Below are positions 45,554-55,026 of a stretch of DNA of 64,000 bases, piece after piece (the first letter of the stretch is position 1; each line of letters opens with the position of its first letter). Location of the stretch: NCBI RefSeq assembly GCF_009832905.1, contig NZ_CP047135.1, positions 2,334,001-2,398,000 on the forward strand, in the 5' to 3' direction. The notes beneath the pieces were generated by a model, which saw nothing but the letters and a program-made list of their open reading frames with translations, was not told the origin of the DNA and did no database searches. A program made the translations under genes and the position numbers. Origin of the DNA: Stenotrophomonas sp. 364 (GTDB lineage: Bacteria > Pseudomonadota > Gammaproteobacteria > Xanthomonadales > Xanthomonadaceae).

Positions 45554-45855
45554 CTCAGTCAACCCGATGGTTGCGGCATCTATCTGCTCGTATTCGGCGT
45601 GCGTGCCGATGAACTTCACGTACACAATGCCTACTTGGTAAGCGACCGCCACGATCAGCCATTGGTCGTTGCCCTTGATGTTGAACACCACGCGGTTATT
45701 GGCAACGAAGCTTGCATTCCGGTAGGCGTTCTTAATGTCCTGCGCGATTTCCACGTGGCCGCCTTCGCCTCGTCATGCCACGCTTTCAAGGGCTGCTCGG
45801 CCTGCGGGTTCGCCTCCCAATAGTCCCTGAGCGTGGCAATGGCGATGACCCTCAT
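45554..45855 (-). pseudogene. Decayed HigB-like toxin (frameshifted)
   Basis: The start at 45855 gives MRVIAIATLRDYWEANPQAE, then QPLKAWHDEAKAATWK; the frame then shifts and continues as EIAQDIKNAYRNASFVANNR, VVFNIKGNDQWLIVAVAYQV and FIGTHAEYEQIDAATIG. This is a complete HigB fold in two frames (frameshift near 45750), so an inactive mRNA interferase. The second frame runs directly into the HigA start without a stop. Confidence 0.75.
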
Positions 45856-46001
45856 GTCGCAATCACAGTCCCATTTTGGGACTTGTCAAGACGACCTACC
45901 ACTGCGCAAGGCGGGTTACGCCGCCACCTCAGCCAATACGCGGCGGAACGGTTGGTGCGAAGCAGGTCGGATCTCAGCCGCAGCGCTACCAACCACCCCA
46001 C

Positions 46002-46020
46002 ATGTTAATCTTTCTCATTC
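46002..46020. promoter_or_regulatory. Candidate Fur box before the siderophore receptor
   Basis: On the minus strand this 19-mer reads GAATGAGAAAGATTAACAT, with the GAATGA-GAAAGA-TTA hexamer-type layout of Fur sites. It lies 25 nt upstream of the receptor ATG and next to the expected promoter. The locus is a TonB siderophore receptor, which supports iron control. Not tested. Confidence 0.5.
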
Positions 46021-46044
46021 GCAGCTACTGCCATCCCCGCCCCG

Positions 46045-48183
46045 ATGACCCGCCCGTCGCTTCGCCCCTCTGCCCTGGGCCTGTCCCTGATCCTGGCCTG
46101 CCTTTCGGCCCACGCCGCTCCGCCCTCTTCCCCCGATGTGCAGCAACTGGACGCAGTACAGGTGCTCGGCCGCGCCCAGACCCTCTACCGGGTGGACGAC
46201 GCCACGGTGGGCACGCGGACGGATACGCCGCTGGCGCTGGTGCCGCAGTCCATCCAGGTGGTCCCGCGTGAGCTGATTGAAGACCAGGCGGCCCGCCAGA
46301 TCACCGACCTGTACCGCAGCATCAGCGGCATCAGCTTCTTCAGCTACGCCGGTGTGACCCTGCGCGGCTTCCGCCAGGAAAACGTGCTGTATGACGGCCT
46401 GCGCGGCGACCCCTATGCCGGCTTTTCCGTGCCGCAGCTGTTCAACATCGAGCGCGTGGAAGTCCTGAAGGGACCGGCCGGCGCTCTGTACGGCGGCGGT
46501 GATGCCGGGGGCGTCATCAACTACGTGACACGCAAGCCCAAGGCCACACCCGAGCGCCGCATCGAACTGCAGGCCGGCAACAACGATTTCCGGGCTGCGT
46601 CGATCGAGGCCACCGGGCCGCTGAACACCGCGGGCAGCGTGCGTTACCGCGCCGGGCTGTATGGCGACACCGAACAGGGCGTGCGCTGGAACGCGGACAG
46701 CGAAAGCGTGATCGGTGATGCGTCGTTGGCCTTCGACGTGGGCGACACCGGCGAGTTGACCCTGCAGTTCACCGACATCACCCAGAACCTGGGCGGCAAC
46801 CGCCTGCGTGGCGTGCCGGTGGACGACAACGGCAGTTTTCTGACCGACCGTCGCTGGAACCATAACGAAGCCACCGATTTTCTCGACATGCGCGCCAAGG
46901 TTGCGCTGGCGCAGTACCGCTTCTCGCCCAGCACCAACCTGGACGTGGATGTGGGTGCACGCTGGTTCGAGAACAACGAGCATCAGATCTACCACGAGCC
47001 GATGGGGCTGATCGACCGCAACCGCGATGGCGTGCCCGAGTGGATGACCCGCCAGCTGCGCAACCAGATCCGCGACAACGATGCATTCACCGCCAACGGC
47101 AACGCGGTGTGGCGCGTCAGCACCGGCAGCATCGAGCACAAGGTGCTGTTCGGCGCCGATGTGTACCAGCAGGATGCCGACTTCACCGCGCAGACGGCCA
47201 ACAGCGCGGACCTGCCGCGGGGTGCCGGCCCGGTGCCGGGCATCGACCTGTTCAACCCGGTGTATGGCGCAAGTTCGTGGCGCGACTACAACCTGGCCGC
47301 CCTGCCCTGGCGCAGCACGAGCACGCGCAGCAAGCGCTATGGCGGCTACCTGCAGGACGAACTGACGCTGACCCCGCGCTGGCATGTGCTGGCCGGACTG
47401 CGTTGGGATGGTTTCCAGGATGATGACCGTATTGCCGGCACCCGCGTGGACGGCAACGACATCAGCTGGCGGCTGGGCAGCACGTACACCGTGCGGGAAG
47501 GCGTCAATGTCTACGCCAACATCGCCAGCGGCTTCATGCCTCAGAGCGCGGCCAACCAGAGCGCCGAGGCGGGCGGCCCGTTCGATGCCGAGCGCAGCAA
47601 ACAATGGGAAGTGGGGTTGAAATCCCTGCTGGCCGAGCGCGTCACCCTGAACCTGGCCGCGTACCGGATCGACCGCAGCAATATCGTGCAGGCCACCGGC
47701 GAGATCGTGGACGGCGTCAACCAGCTGGCCGCCCTGGGCCTGGTGCGCAGTACGGGCATGGAGCTGGATCTGCTGGCCGATGTCACCGACCGCTGGGTAC
47801 TCAACCTGACCTACGCCTACAACGATGCGCGGGTGAAGGATGCCGGCAGCAACGGCATCACCAATGCCTCCGGCGACCGCTTCGCCAATGCGCCGCAGAA
47901 CAAGCTCGGCCTGTGGACGCGCTACGACCTGCCGGCCATCCATTCGGCCATCGGCTTCGGCGCCGATTACGTGGATGAGCGCGTCAGCCTTGATGGCCAA
48001 CGGGTCAAACCGTACACCGTGTTCGACATGAGCTGGAAGACGCAGTGGCAGCAGTGGCAGTTCCAGGCCAACGTCAAGAACCTGTTCGACAAGGTCTATG
48101 CGGCCAGTGGCTTCACCGAGCGCACCGGCCACTTCCCGGGTGAGCCACGCCGCGTGTACGTGCAGGCGGCGTACACCTTCTGA
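46045..48183 (+). CDS. TonB-dependent siderophore receptor (FhuA-like)
   Basis: 712 aa. Signal peptide to about SAHAAPP; TonB-box-like LDAVQVLG; plug domain with PQSIQVVPRELIEDQAARQI, GVTLRGFRQENVLYDGLRGD and VEVLKGPAGALYGGGDAGG. The barrel ends with VYVQAAYTF, the classic C-terminal aromatic signature for outer-membrane insertion. Imports ferric siderophores. Followed by a PepSY reductase-like gene and a microprotein; a candidate Fur box lies upstream. Confidence 0.96.
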   Translation: MTRPSLRPSALGLSLILACLSAHAAPPSSPDVQQLDAVQVLGRAQTLYRVDDATVGTRTDTPLALVPQSIQVVPRELIEDQAARQITDLYRSISGISFFSYAGVTLRGFRQENVLYDGLRGDPYAGFSVPQLFNIERVEVLKGPAGALYGGGDAGGVINYVTRKPKATPERRIELQAGNNDFRAASIEATGPLNTAGSVRYRAGLYGDTEQGVRWNADSESVIGDASLAFDVGDTGELTLQFTDITQNLGGNRLRGVPVDDNGSFLTDRRWNHNEATDFLDMRAKVALAQYRFSPSTNLDVDVGARWFENNEHQIYHEPMGLIDRNRDGVPEWMTRQLRNQIRDNDAFTANGNAVWRVSTGSIEHKVLFGADVYQQDADFTAQTANSADLPRGAGPVPGIDLFNPVYGASSWRDYNLAALPWRSTSTRSKRYGGYLQDELTLTPRWHVLAGLRWDGFQDDDRIAGTRVDGNDISWRLGSTYTVREGVNVYANIASGFMPQSAANQSAEAGGPFDAERSKQWEVGLKSLLAERVTLNLAAYRIDRSNIVQATGEIVDGVNQLAALGLVRSTGMELDLLADVTDRWVLNLTYAYNDARVKDAGSNGITNASGDRFANAPQNKLGLWTRYDLPAIHSAIGFGADYVDERVSLDGQRVKPYTVFDMSWKTQWQQWQFQANVKNLFDKVYAASGFTERTGHFPGEPRRVYVQAAYTF

Positions 48184-48191
48184 GCCCGCCC

Positions 48192-49322
48192 ATGCGCCAG
48201 CCTACGCCAGCGCATCCTGACCGCCCTGCGCGCAGCGGGAGTGGGCGCCGCGTATGGTTCGACCTGCACAGTTGGCTCGGCCTGAAGCTCTGCCTGTTCA
48301 TGGGCTTTGTCTGCCTTACCGGCACGCTGGCGGTGTTCTCGCAGGAGATCGACTGGCAGCTGCACGCCCCCATGCGCGTGGCCGATGGGGGTGAACACGC
48401 CGGCTGGGGGCCGGTCATTCATGCCGCGCAGGCGGCGCATCCGGACTGGGAGCTGGAAGGCATCTCCGCCGGCCACACCCGCCTGTTCGCGGCGCGCGCG
48501 CAGATGCGCCTGCCTGATGGCAAGCGACGCTTTGTCTGGATCAACCCCTACACCGCGCAAGTGACCGGCGACACGGGCTGGTTCAATACACAGCGGCTAC
48601 TGCGCAACACCCACCGCCACCTGATGCTGCCGGTGGCCTGGGGCGTGCCACTGGTGGCGGCGCTGTCCATCCCGTTGCTGCTGTCGCTGTTGAGCAGTCT
48701 GTACATCTACAAGAAGTGGTGGCGCGGTTTCTTCAAACGGCCCGACCCCTCACGACCGCGCCGCCTGTGGGGCGATGTCCATCGCCTGGCCGGGGTGTGG
48801 TCACTCTGGTTTCTGCTGCTGATCGGGGTGACCGGGGCGTGGTATCTGATCGAATCCCTTGGCGGCGATGCACCGGCCGCGCCGACCATACGACTGGCCA
48901 AGGGCGATGACCGCGCTGCCGCCGTCGATCCGGCCGCCGTCGACGCCGCGGTGCAGACCGTCCGCCAGCACTGGCCCCGCCTCGACATCCTCGGCGCCAT
49001 CCCCGCACGCGATGGCGGGAGCATTCTGTTCCTGGGGGAGGCCGACGCCTGGCTGGTGCGGGAACGGGCGAACAATATCGCCGTAGACCTGCACACCGGG
49101 CACGTGATCGGCATGCATGACGGCCGTGCGCTGGGGGTCCATCAGCGCATCGCCGAAATGGCCGACCCCCTGCACTTCGGCAACTTCGGCGGCTGGCCCA
49201 TCCGACTACTCTGGTTGCTGGCCGGCACGCTGTTGACCGGGCTGTGCGTCACCGGCGTGTATCTCTACGGACTTCGCACAGTGGATTCGCTGCGATCCGC
49301 AGCCAAAAGGCGGCAGACATGA
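48192..49322 (+). CDS. PepSY-TM protein (putative siderophore reductase)
   Basis: 376 aa. Four transmembrane segments: ~27-50 (WLGLKLCLFMGFVCLTGTLA), ~150-175, ~200-220 and ~335-360. PepSY-associated TM motifs: FDLHSWLGLKL at the N-terminus, RNTHRHLMLPVAWG and LWGDVHRLAGVW (His residues near membrane faces could bind heme or metal). In other bacteria PepSY-TM proteins beside siderophore receptors reduce Fe(III)-siderophores in the periplasm. Starts 8 nt after the receptor stop. Confidence 0.9.
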   Translation: MRQPTPAHPDRPARSGSGRRVWFDLHSWLGLKLCLFMGFVCLTGTLAVFSQEIDWQLHAPMRVADGGEHAGWGPVIHAAQAAHPDWELEGISAGHTRLFAARAQMRLPDGKRRFVWINPYTAQVTGDTGWFNTQRLLRNTHRHLMLPVAWGVPLVAALSIPLLLSLLSSLYIYKKWWRGFFKRPDPSRPRRLWGDVHRLAGVWSLWFLLLIGVTGAWYLIESLGGDAPAAPTIRLAKGDDRAAAVDPAAVDAAVQTVRQHWPRLDILGAIPARDGGSILFLGEADAWLVRERANNIAVDLHTGHVIGMHDGRALGVHQRIAEMADPLHFGNFGGWPIRLLWLLAGTLLTGLCVTGVYLYGLRTVDSLRSAAKRRQT

Positions 49323-49444
49323 GTCATGAAAAGCTACCCGGCCCCTGGCGCGCGGCGTGGCACGGCATGGGTCGCTGGCGCTGGCTGTGGCTGGCCCTGC
49401 TGCTGGTGTGGGCGTCGCTGGTGCCGTTTGAGGCCATGAAGTAG
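49319..49444 (+). CDS. 41-aa membrane microprotein overlapping the PepSY gene
   Basis: MSHEKLPGPWRAAWHGMGRW then RWLWLALLLVWASLVPF, ending EAMK. ATG overlaps the PepSY stop (ATGA, 49319-49322), which argues for translational coupling and a real gene. One transmembrane helix (residues ~21-37) with a Trp/Arg/His-rich N-terminus. Function unknown; a subunit or assembly factor of the PepSY protein is plausible. Confidence 0.7.
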   Translation: MSHEKLPGPWRAAWHGMGRWRWLWLALLLVWASLVPFEAMK

Positions 49445-50080
49445 TAGCGCTCACACAGCCCCTTTGCTCGACAGGATAAGCACGCGCATCGGCCGGCCCT
49501 CGGTCCACGTCGGTTGCCGGTGCGCTGACCCGCTGGCATAGGCCCGGCCATACCCCGTGACCTAAACGGGGCGGTAACACATCGAATCAAACCCATCACG
49601 GTTAGCCAGAAATCCGACACCTTCGGCATCAGGAACAGACCAGGGAAGAATGACCTCAGGGTTGGTCCTTGGTCGCCTGGAGAATGACGGCCAACTCGCC
49701 TGGCTCCTTGAAGCCTGCCGCCACAAAATGCAGACGTAAGGACCGCAGCCGCCACTCGCGTAGCGGCGCGAAACGCCACTGGTAAGCAACGAGTACCCTG
49801 CCCACGTATCGCCGATGCCCATTCCGGCCCATGCGCCGCCCGACATTCTGCGTCACCACCCTGACCTGGTGCGTCAATACCATGACCCACTGCGTCACCC
49901 ATACGTCGCGCACGCCGCAAGGGCTGCTGTAAAACCGACGCCCCTCCTGAACATCTGACAGCGCAGATGCAAAGCACTGAATCCAAACGCCCACTGCGTT
50001 CGTACAACGGTGCTGTCGAGGGAAACACGGAATGCAACCCGTGGGTGCCTTGACCATCCCCCTCCTGCGACCGAGCCCCG
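49445..50080. other. Intergenic region with short tandem repeat
   Basis: 636 bases with no convincing gene. A small hairpin (CCCCGT 49553-49558 / ACGGGG 49566-49571) follows the microprotein. A 21-bp unit starting TGCGTCA is repeated at 49849 and 49870 and partly at 49891. An open frame on the minus strand (49656-50057) is Arg/Val-rich and low-quality, and probably not a gene. Confidence 0.5.
49849..49900. repeat. 21-bp tandem repeat, about 2.5 units
   Basis: Units begin TGCGTCA-NN-ACC-N-TGACC at 49849-49869 and 49870-49890, with a partial third from 49891. Only within-unit wobble positions differ. It sits ~180 bp upstream of the GAF/EAL gene. Confidence 0.6.
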
Positions 50081-51970
50081 ATGTGCCCTCCAGTTACCCC
50101 AGAAGACGAACGACGGGCAGCCCTCAGCGCGATGCAGGTCGCTGACGTAGACACCGTACCGTCGCTGGACCGAATCACGCGCCTTGCGAGCTACGCCTTC
50201 AACGCACCCGTCGCGTTCGTCTCCATCCTGGGGGATGTGAAGCAGCGCTTCGTCTCGCAGATTGGATTGCCGGCGCAGGAAACAAGCATCCGCGCCTCCA
50301 TCTGCGCGCACGCGATGACGGCCAATGGCGTGCTTGTGGTCTCCGATCTGATGGCCGATCCGCGCTTCCGGAACAATCCGCTGGTCACCCACGCGCCGCA
50401 TCTTCGTTTCTATGCAGGCGCCCCCTTGATCGCAAAGAACGGGGTGACCATTGGCGCGCTCTGCATCATGGACAGGGAGCCCCGCGACTTCCCGCACATC
50501 GACCAGGAGCAATTGTCGGCGCTGGCGCACCTTGTGATGGCACAGCTGGAGCTGCGCAACATGTCCGGCCGCCTGGATCCTGTCAGCGGCCTGCCCAGCC
50601 GCCACCAGCTTCATGCCGACTATCCCGGGATCCTTGCGCGCACGCCATCTGAAACACGCTACGCAGTAGCGATAGATGTCCTCGACCTTCCACGAGCGAC
50701 GGAGGTAGGGCAAGTCCTCGGGCTGCAACCCATGGAGGTCCTGATCCGGCGCGCCGGCGTACGACTGCGCACGGCCCTGGAGGGCATTGCCACCATCTAC
50801 CACGTGGGCGTCACCCAGTTCGCGTTCGTGGTCAACGTGCCCTCAGCCCAGCACCTCGAATACCTGGTTCTGGAGCTGAGGGACAAGATGCTGCGCCCGC
50901 TCATGGCGGCTGCAATCCCCATGTCACCGAGCTTCCACGCCGGCATCTGCGCTGTTGTCGATGACGATCAAAGCAGCCACGACCTCCTGCGCAAGCTGCT
51001 TGTCAGCGTCCATGGCGCGTGCGATGCCCGACATTCGTTTCTCTGGTACTGCGAAGGTCGCGACGCGCAGATTCACCGTGGCTACCAGCTTGCGTCGGAC
51101 GCGAAGCAGGGACTTGTCGATGGCGACTTTCATCTCGAGTACCAGCCGCGGTTCCGCGCGAAGGGGCTCAAGCCGGTCTCGGTGGAAGTGCTGATCCGTT
51201 GGACCCACCCTACCCTCGGTCCCATCAGCCCCCGCGAGTTCATACCGATTTTCGAGCGAACGGCATTGATGGACCTGGTGACGGACTGGGTGCTGGACAC
51301 TGCGCTGGATCAGCTTCAGGCGTGGCTGGCGCAGCGGCGGGAGATTCCCCTGTCCATCAATATCTCCAGCGGCTTTCTCTCCAGTGTCGGCGCGTGGGAC
51401 ACCATCGCCGAGAAGCTCTCCAGCAGGGCCATCCCGTTGTCGATGATCGAGTTCGAGATCACCGAGGGTGAGTGGCTCAGCCCGAACTCCGCTGCGGTTG
51501 GACAGATTGCCGCCATGGCCGGTGCTGGGGTCAGAATATCCATAGATGACTTCGGCAGTGGCTACAGCAACTTCAGCTACCTGTCCGACCTTCCCGTACA
51601 TACGATCAAGCTCGACAAATCGCTGATCGATTGCGTTGCCACGGATCCGCGTTCGAGAGCCAAGGTCTCCGCCATCCACCACTTGGCCCACGAACTGGGC
51701 TACCTCACGGTTGCCGAGGGGGTCGAACGCCAAGAGCAGCTCGATGTCCTGAAGGGCCTGGGCTTTGATCAGATTCAGGGCTACCTGCTAGCCGCGCCTG
51801 CGTCCGCCCTGAAGGTAGCGGCGCTGTTCGAGCCCGTCGCTGAGCACGTCAGTCCTGCTGGCCACGCCCAGACGCGGAGCGAAAAGGTGCCCCCCGTCCA
51901 GCAGCACCGTTCGGTCGCAGGTGAGTTCACCCCACGCCAGCAGCGCGCTACACGTCGCACCTACACGTAA
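50081..51970 (+). CDS. GAF / degenerate GGDEF / EAL protein
   Basis: 629 aa, no membrane segment. A GAF domain (~residues 25-165: ASYAFNAPVAFVSILGD, FYAGAPLIAKNGVTIGALC) is followed by a GGDEF-like region (170-330) whose signature reads GVTQF instead of GGDEF, so cyclase activity is lost. The EAL domain has EVLIRWTHP (~368), INISSGF, EITEGEW, DDFGSGYSNFSYLS, KLDKSLID, EGVERQ and FDQIQGYLLAAP; the catalytic Glu and double Asp remain. Probably a GAF-regulated c-di-GMP phosphodiesterase, with the GGDEF as allosteric or structural module. Confidence 0.93.
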   Translation: MCPPVTPEDERRAALSAMQVADVDTVPSLDRITRLASYAFNAPVAFVSILGDVKQRFVSQIGLPAQETSIRASICAHAMTANGVLVVSDLMADPRFRNNPLVTHAPHLRFYAGAPLIAKNGVTIGALCIMDREPRDFPHIDQEQLSALAHLVMAQLELRNMSGRLDPVSGLPSRHQLHADYPGILARTPSETRYAVAIDVLDLPRATEVGQVLGLQPMEVLIRRAGVRLRTALEGIATIYHVGVTQFAFVVNVPSAQHLEYLVLELRDKMLRPLMAAAIPMSPSFHAGICAVVDDDQSSHDLLRKLLVSVHGACDARHSFLWYCEGRDAQIHRGYQLASDAKQGLVDGDFHLEYQPRFRAKGLKPVSVEVLIRWTHPTLGPISPREFIPIFERTALMDLVTDWVLDTALDQLQAWLAQRREIPLSINISSGFLSSVGAWDTIAEKLSSRAIPLSMIEFEITEGEWLSPNSAAVGQIAAMAGAGVRISIDDFGSGYSNFSYLSDLPVHTIKLDKSLIDCVATDPRSRAKVSAIHHLAHELGYLTVAEGVERQEQLDVLKGLGFDQIQGYLLAAPASALKVAALFEPVAEHVSPAGHAQTRSEKVPPVQQHRSVAGEFTPRQQRATRRTYT

Positions 51971-52056
51971 CACCCTCCAGGCAATGCGTTGACATGCAGC
52001 GCTGCAGAAACGACTACCCACCTCCCTGACTCGTACGTTCGCCTTAGGACTCAACC

Positions 52057-54210
52057 ATGCAATTCGTAAGGAATGTGCGCATTGGCCAGCGCATGGCACT
52101 CGGCTTTGCTGCTGTCATTGGCCTGATCGTCATCATCGCCACCATCGGAATCCACAGGGTCAAACTCATCGAACGGGACCTGCATTCGATCAACGAGGTC
52201 AACAGCGTCAAGCAGCGCATGGCCATCAATCTCAGGGGCAGCGTGCATGACCGCGCCATCGCCCTGCGCGACGTGGTGCTGTCCGACGACAGCCGGGGAA
52301 GGACGGAATCCATCCAGGGCATCGACGCGTTGGCACGTGACTACGCCGCTTCTGCGGCCCCCATGTCCGCGATGCTTGCTTCAAGCACAGATGTCAAAGA
52401 GACCGCGTTGTTGAAGCGGATAGAGGCCAATGAAGCCAACACGCTGCCGTTGCTCACGCGTGTCATCGCGCTGCGCGATGCGGGTGATGTTGAAGCGGCG
52501 AAGTCGCTGATGCTCAGCCAGGCCAAGCCGGCATTTGTGGCGTGGCTGTCATCGATCAACGCATTCATCGACCTGCAGGAATCAAAGAGCGCTGCCACCT
52601 CCTCGCAGCTGACGGCGACGGCGCGTGGATTTACGATGCTCATGATCGGCGCGACGCTTCTGGCATTGGTGCTGGGCAGCCTCATTGCCCTCGCGTTGAC
52701 GCGCAGCGTGGTCCGCCCGATGGGCATGGCCCTACGGGCCGCAACGGACGTCAGCGAAGGCAGGCTGGATACCCCGCTGGTCTCCGATCGACGCGACGAA
52801 GCAGGCCAACTGCTGCACGCCATGGAGCAGATGCGCCAGCGTGTCAGAAGCGTGATCTCTGACCTGGGGGAGATGACTCACCGCCATGAGCTTGGCGAGA
52901 TCAGCCACCGGATGAATCCCGACGCCTACCCGGGCGAGTTTGGTGTCATGGTCCGTGACACCAATGCCATCGTTGCCGCGCATATTTCCATCAAGATGCA
53001 GCTGGTGCGTTTGATTGGCCGCTACGCTGTGGGCGACCTCTCCGGCGATATGGAGCGTCTTCCCGGCGAGAAGGCGATCATTACCGAGACCATGGACCAG
53101 GTGAAAGCCAACCTGTCCTCCATCAGCCGGGACATACGTGAGCTTACCCAAGCGGCGTCCGAGGGAGACTTCTCGGCACGTGGCACGCCCAGCGACTATC
53201 AGTATGACTTCAGGACCATGGTGGAGAACCTCAACGGCCTCATGGGTATTGCCGAGCAGAATCTCGCCGAGCTCTCCGCATTCCTCAACACGGTGGCCTC
53301 CGGGAACCTGGGCGCGCGCATGGAGGGAGACTTCAGAGGCGTGTTCGCCACCATGGGCGCGGATGCAAACAAGACCGCGACCAACCTGGCCGACATCGTC
53401 CGCCGTATCCACAGCGCATCGGAGGCGATCACTGGCGCAGCGACCGAACTGTCCAACGGCAATCGGGACCTGTCACAGCGAACCGAGCAGCAAGCCGCAA
53501 GCCTGGAGGAGACGGCCGCGTCGATGGAGGAGCTGACCTCCACGGTCAAACAGAACGCATCCTCTGCCGATCAGGCCCATCGCCTGGCGATAGAGGCGGC
53601 GGCGGTCGCCGGCCGCGGTGGTCGGATCGTGGGTGAGGTCGTGAGCACGATGGCGGGCATCGAATCCTCTTCCCGGCGGATCGCGGAGATCACCTCGGTC
53701 ATCGACAGCATCGCCTTCCAGACCAACATTCTTGCCCTGAACGCAGCCGTGGAGGCCGCACGTGCAGGTGATGAGGGCCGGGGCTTCGCGGTGGTGGCAT
53801 CGGAAGTGCGCAGCCTGGCGCAACGGGCGGCCAGTTCGGCCAAAGAGATCAAGGACCTCATCGATGATGCCGGCGCAAGGATCGCCGAGGGCTCCAGCCT
53901 TGTCACCACGGCAGGCTCCACAATGGACGAAGTGGTTTCAAGCGTTCAACGGGTCACGAGCATCATGCAGGAGATTTCGTCCGCGTCGCGGGAGCAATCG
54001 TCCAGCATCGAACAGGTCAACGGGACCATCGGCCGTATGGATGAGACCACGCAGCAGAATGCGGCTCTGGTGGAAGAAGCCGCCGCAGCGGCCACAGAGC
54101 TGGAGACCCAGGCGACCGGGCTTCGCGAGGCGGTGTCGGTGTTCAAGATCGATGGGGCGAAGGCGCCTCGAGCTACGGCACCTTACCTGCGTGCTGTCGC
54201 TGCGCAGTAG
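52057..54210 (+). CDS. Methyl-accepting chemotaxis protein
   Basis: 717 aa. TM1 at 11-32, helical periplasmic domain (4-helix bundle type), TM2 at ~190-212, then HAMP and additional HAMP-like repeats up to ~470, then the signalling domain with hairpin tip [20 protein letters not shown] at ~555-575 and [20 protein letters not shown]. No C-terminal CheR-binding pentapeptide is visible (ends RAVAAQ). The ligand is unknown. Confidence 0.94.
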   Translation: MQFVRNVRIGQRMALGFAAVIGLIVIIATIGIHRVKLIERDLHSINEVNSVKQRMAINLRGSVHDRAIALRDVVLSDDSRGRTESIQGIDALARDYAASAAPMSAMLASSTDVKETALLKRIEANEANTLPLLTRVIALRDAGDVEAAKSLMLSQAKPAFVAWLSSINAFIDLQESKSAATSSQLTATARGFTMLMIGATLLALVLGSLIALALTRSVVRPMGMALRAATDVSEGRLDTPLVSDRRDEAGQLLHAMEQMRQRVRSVISDLGEMTHRHELGEISHRMNPDAYPGEFGVMVRDTNAIVAAHISIKMQLVRLIGRYAVGDLSGDMERLPGEKAIITETMDQVKANLSSISRDIRELTQAASEGDFSARGTPSDYQYDFRTMVENLNGLMGIAEQNLAELSAFLNTVASGNLGARMEGDFRGVFATMGADANKTATNLADIVRRIHSASEAITGAATELSNGNRDLSQRTEQQAASLEETAASMEELTSTVKQNASSADQAHRLAIEAAAVAGRGGRIVGEVVSTMAGIESSSRRIAEITSVIDSIAFQTNILALNAAVEAARAGDEGRGFAVVASEVRSLAQRAASSAKEIKDLIDDAGARIAEGSSLVTTAGSTMDEVVSSVQRVTSIMQEISSASREQSSSIEQVNGTIGRMDETTQQNAALVEEAAAAATELETQATGLREAVSVFKIDGAKAPRATAPYLRAVAAQ

Positions 54211-54264
54211 CGCGAAGAGCGCTCCCCCCGCCTCCTGACCATGGCGACCGACCATCGTTCCCTA

Positions 54265-54292
54265 TCAAGGGCCGCTCCGCAGCGGCCCTTGA
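54265..54292. terminator. Perfect hairpin between convergent chemoreceptor and anti-sigma genes
   Basis: 12-bp stem TCAAGGGCCGCT / AGCGGCCCTTGA with a CCGC loop, lying 54 nt after the chemoreceptor stop and 57 nt before the end of the leftward chrR-like gene. It can serve both strands. Confidence 0.75.
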
Positions 54293-54348
54293 TGCTCTAT
54301 TGGTCAAGGCGGTTCCAGGCTGGCAGCGCCTCGTGAACCTCGGCGGGA

Positions 54349-55026
54349 CTACAGGTTCAGCACCTTCTGCAGCTTCCGGGCAATCCATCCCCTGAAGACC
54401 AGCGGGGCATCCAGCGCGCAGACACAAATGCAGGCGACACCCGGGGTCGTCACGGGCTGGTGCTCCACATCGTCGCCCAGGTCTGCCGCATCCCCGGGTG
54501 CGAAATGCCCAAGCGCGTCGTCGTAGGCCCCTTGCAGAACCTGCGTCAGCTCACTGTTTCCGTGGCTGTGGATGGGCAGGGATGTGCCAGGGGCTATCTT
54601 CATCATCATGAGAGAAGGAAGGCCGGGTGCCCTGATGCAGTGCACGCCAGGTGCCATCCAGTTCCATTTCAGTGACCGGTAGGACGATCCAAAATGGGGC
54701 TGAAGCGCTGCAGGCAGACGGTCCGCGTCATCGCGTGCCGAGCTCGCCCCCATCAGGGGGAGCCCTTGCCCAGCTATCGAGGCGGGAATACGGTCGAGCT
54801 TGTCCACCATCGCCTGGCGCAAGGCGGCTTGCGTGTCTTTCCCGGGCACGGGGCATGCCTGCTGATCCAGGAGCAGGCCACCGATCCTTTCAGCCAACCG
54901 CAACTGCTGACGGCAGTGGCCGCACGACTCCATATGGACCGATGCAACAACGGACATCTCAGGACCCAGTGAACCCGCCGCGAAACCCAGGACGGTGGCC
55001 GGATCCAAATGGTGACGGGGACTCAT
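54349..55026 (-). CDS. ChrR-type zinc anti-sigma factor with cupin domain
   Basis: 225 aa. The N-terminal zinc finger keeps His6, His31, Cys35 and Cys38 (HMESCGHC), as in the Rhodobacter ChrR anti-sigma domain. The C-terminal cupin carries PIHSHGNSELTQVL and DDVEHQPV, matching the second zinc site. ChrR holds an ECF sigma factor inactive until singlet oxygen triggers its loss. Its ATG overlaps the sigma factor stop as ATGA (55023-55026), so the pair is coupled. Confidence 0.94.
   Translation of the reverse strand: MSPRHHLDPATVLGFAAGSLGPEMSVVASVHMESCGHCRQQLRLAERIGGLLLDQQACPVPGKDTQAALRQAMVDKLDRIPASIAGQGLPLMGASSARDDADRLPAALQPHFGSSYRSLKWNWMAPGVHCIRAPGLPSLMMMKIAPGTSLPIHSHGNSELTQVLQGAYDDALGHFAPGDAADLGDDVEHQPVTTPGVACICVCALDAPLVFRGWIARKLQKVLNL

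Noticed and set aside
46015..48132. 705-codon minus-strand open frame opposite the siderophore receptor
   Set aside because: Antisense shadow of a textbook TonB receptor.
49656..50057. Minus-strand 133-codon frame in the 49.4-50.1 kb gap
   Set aside because: Arg/Val-rich, partly composed of the 21-bp repeat, no start signal, no recognisable fold; left as non-coding.
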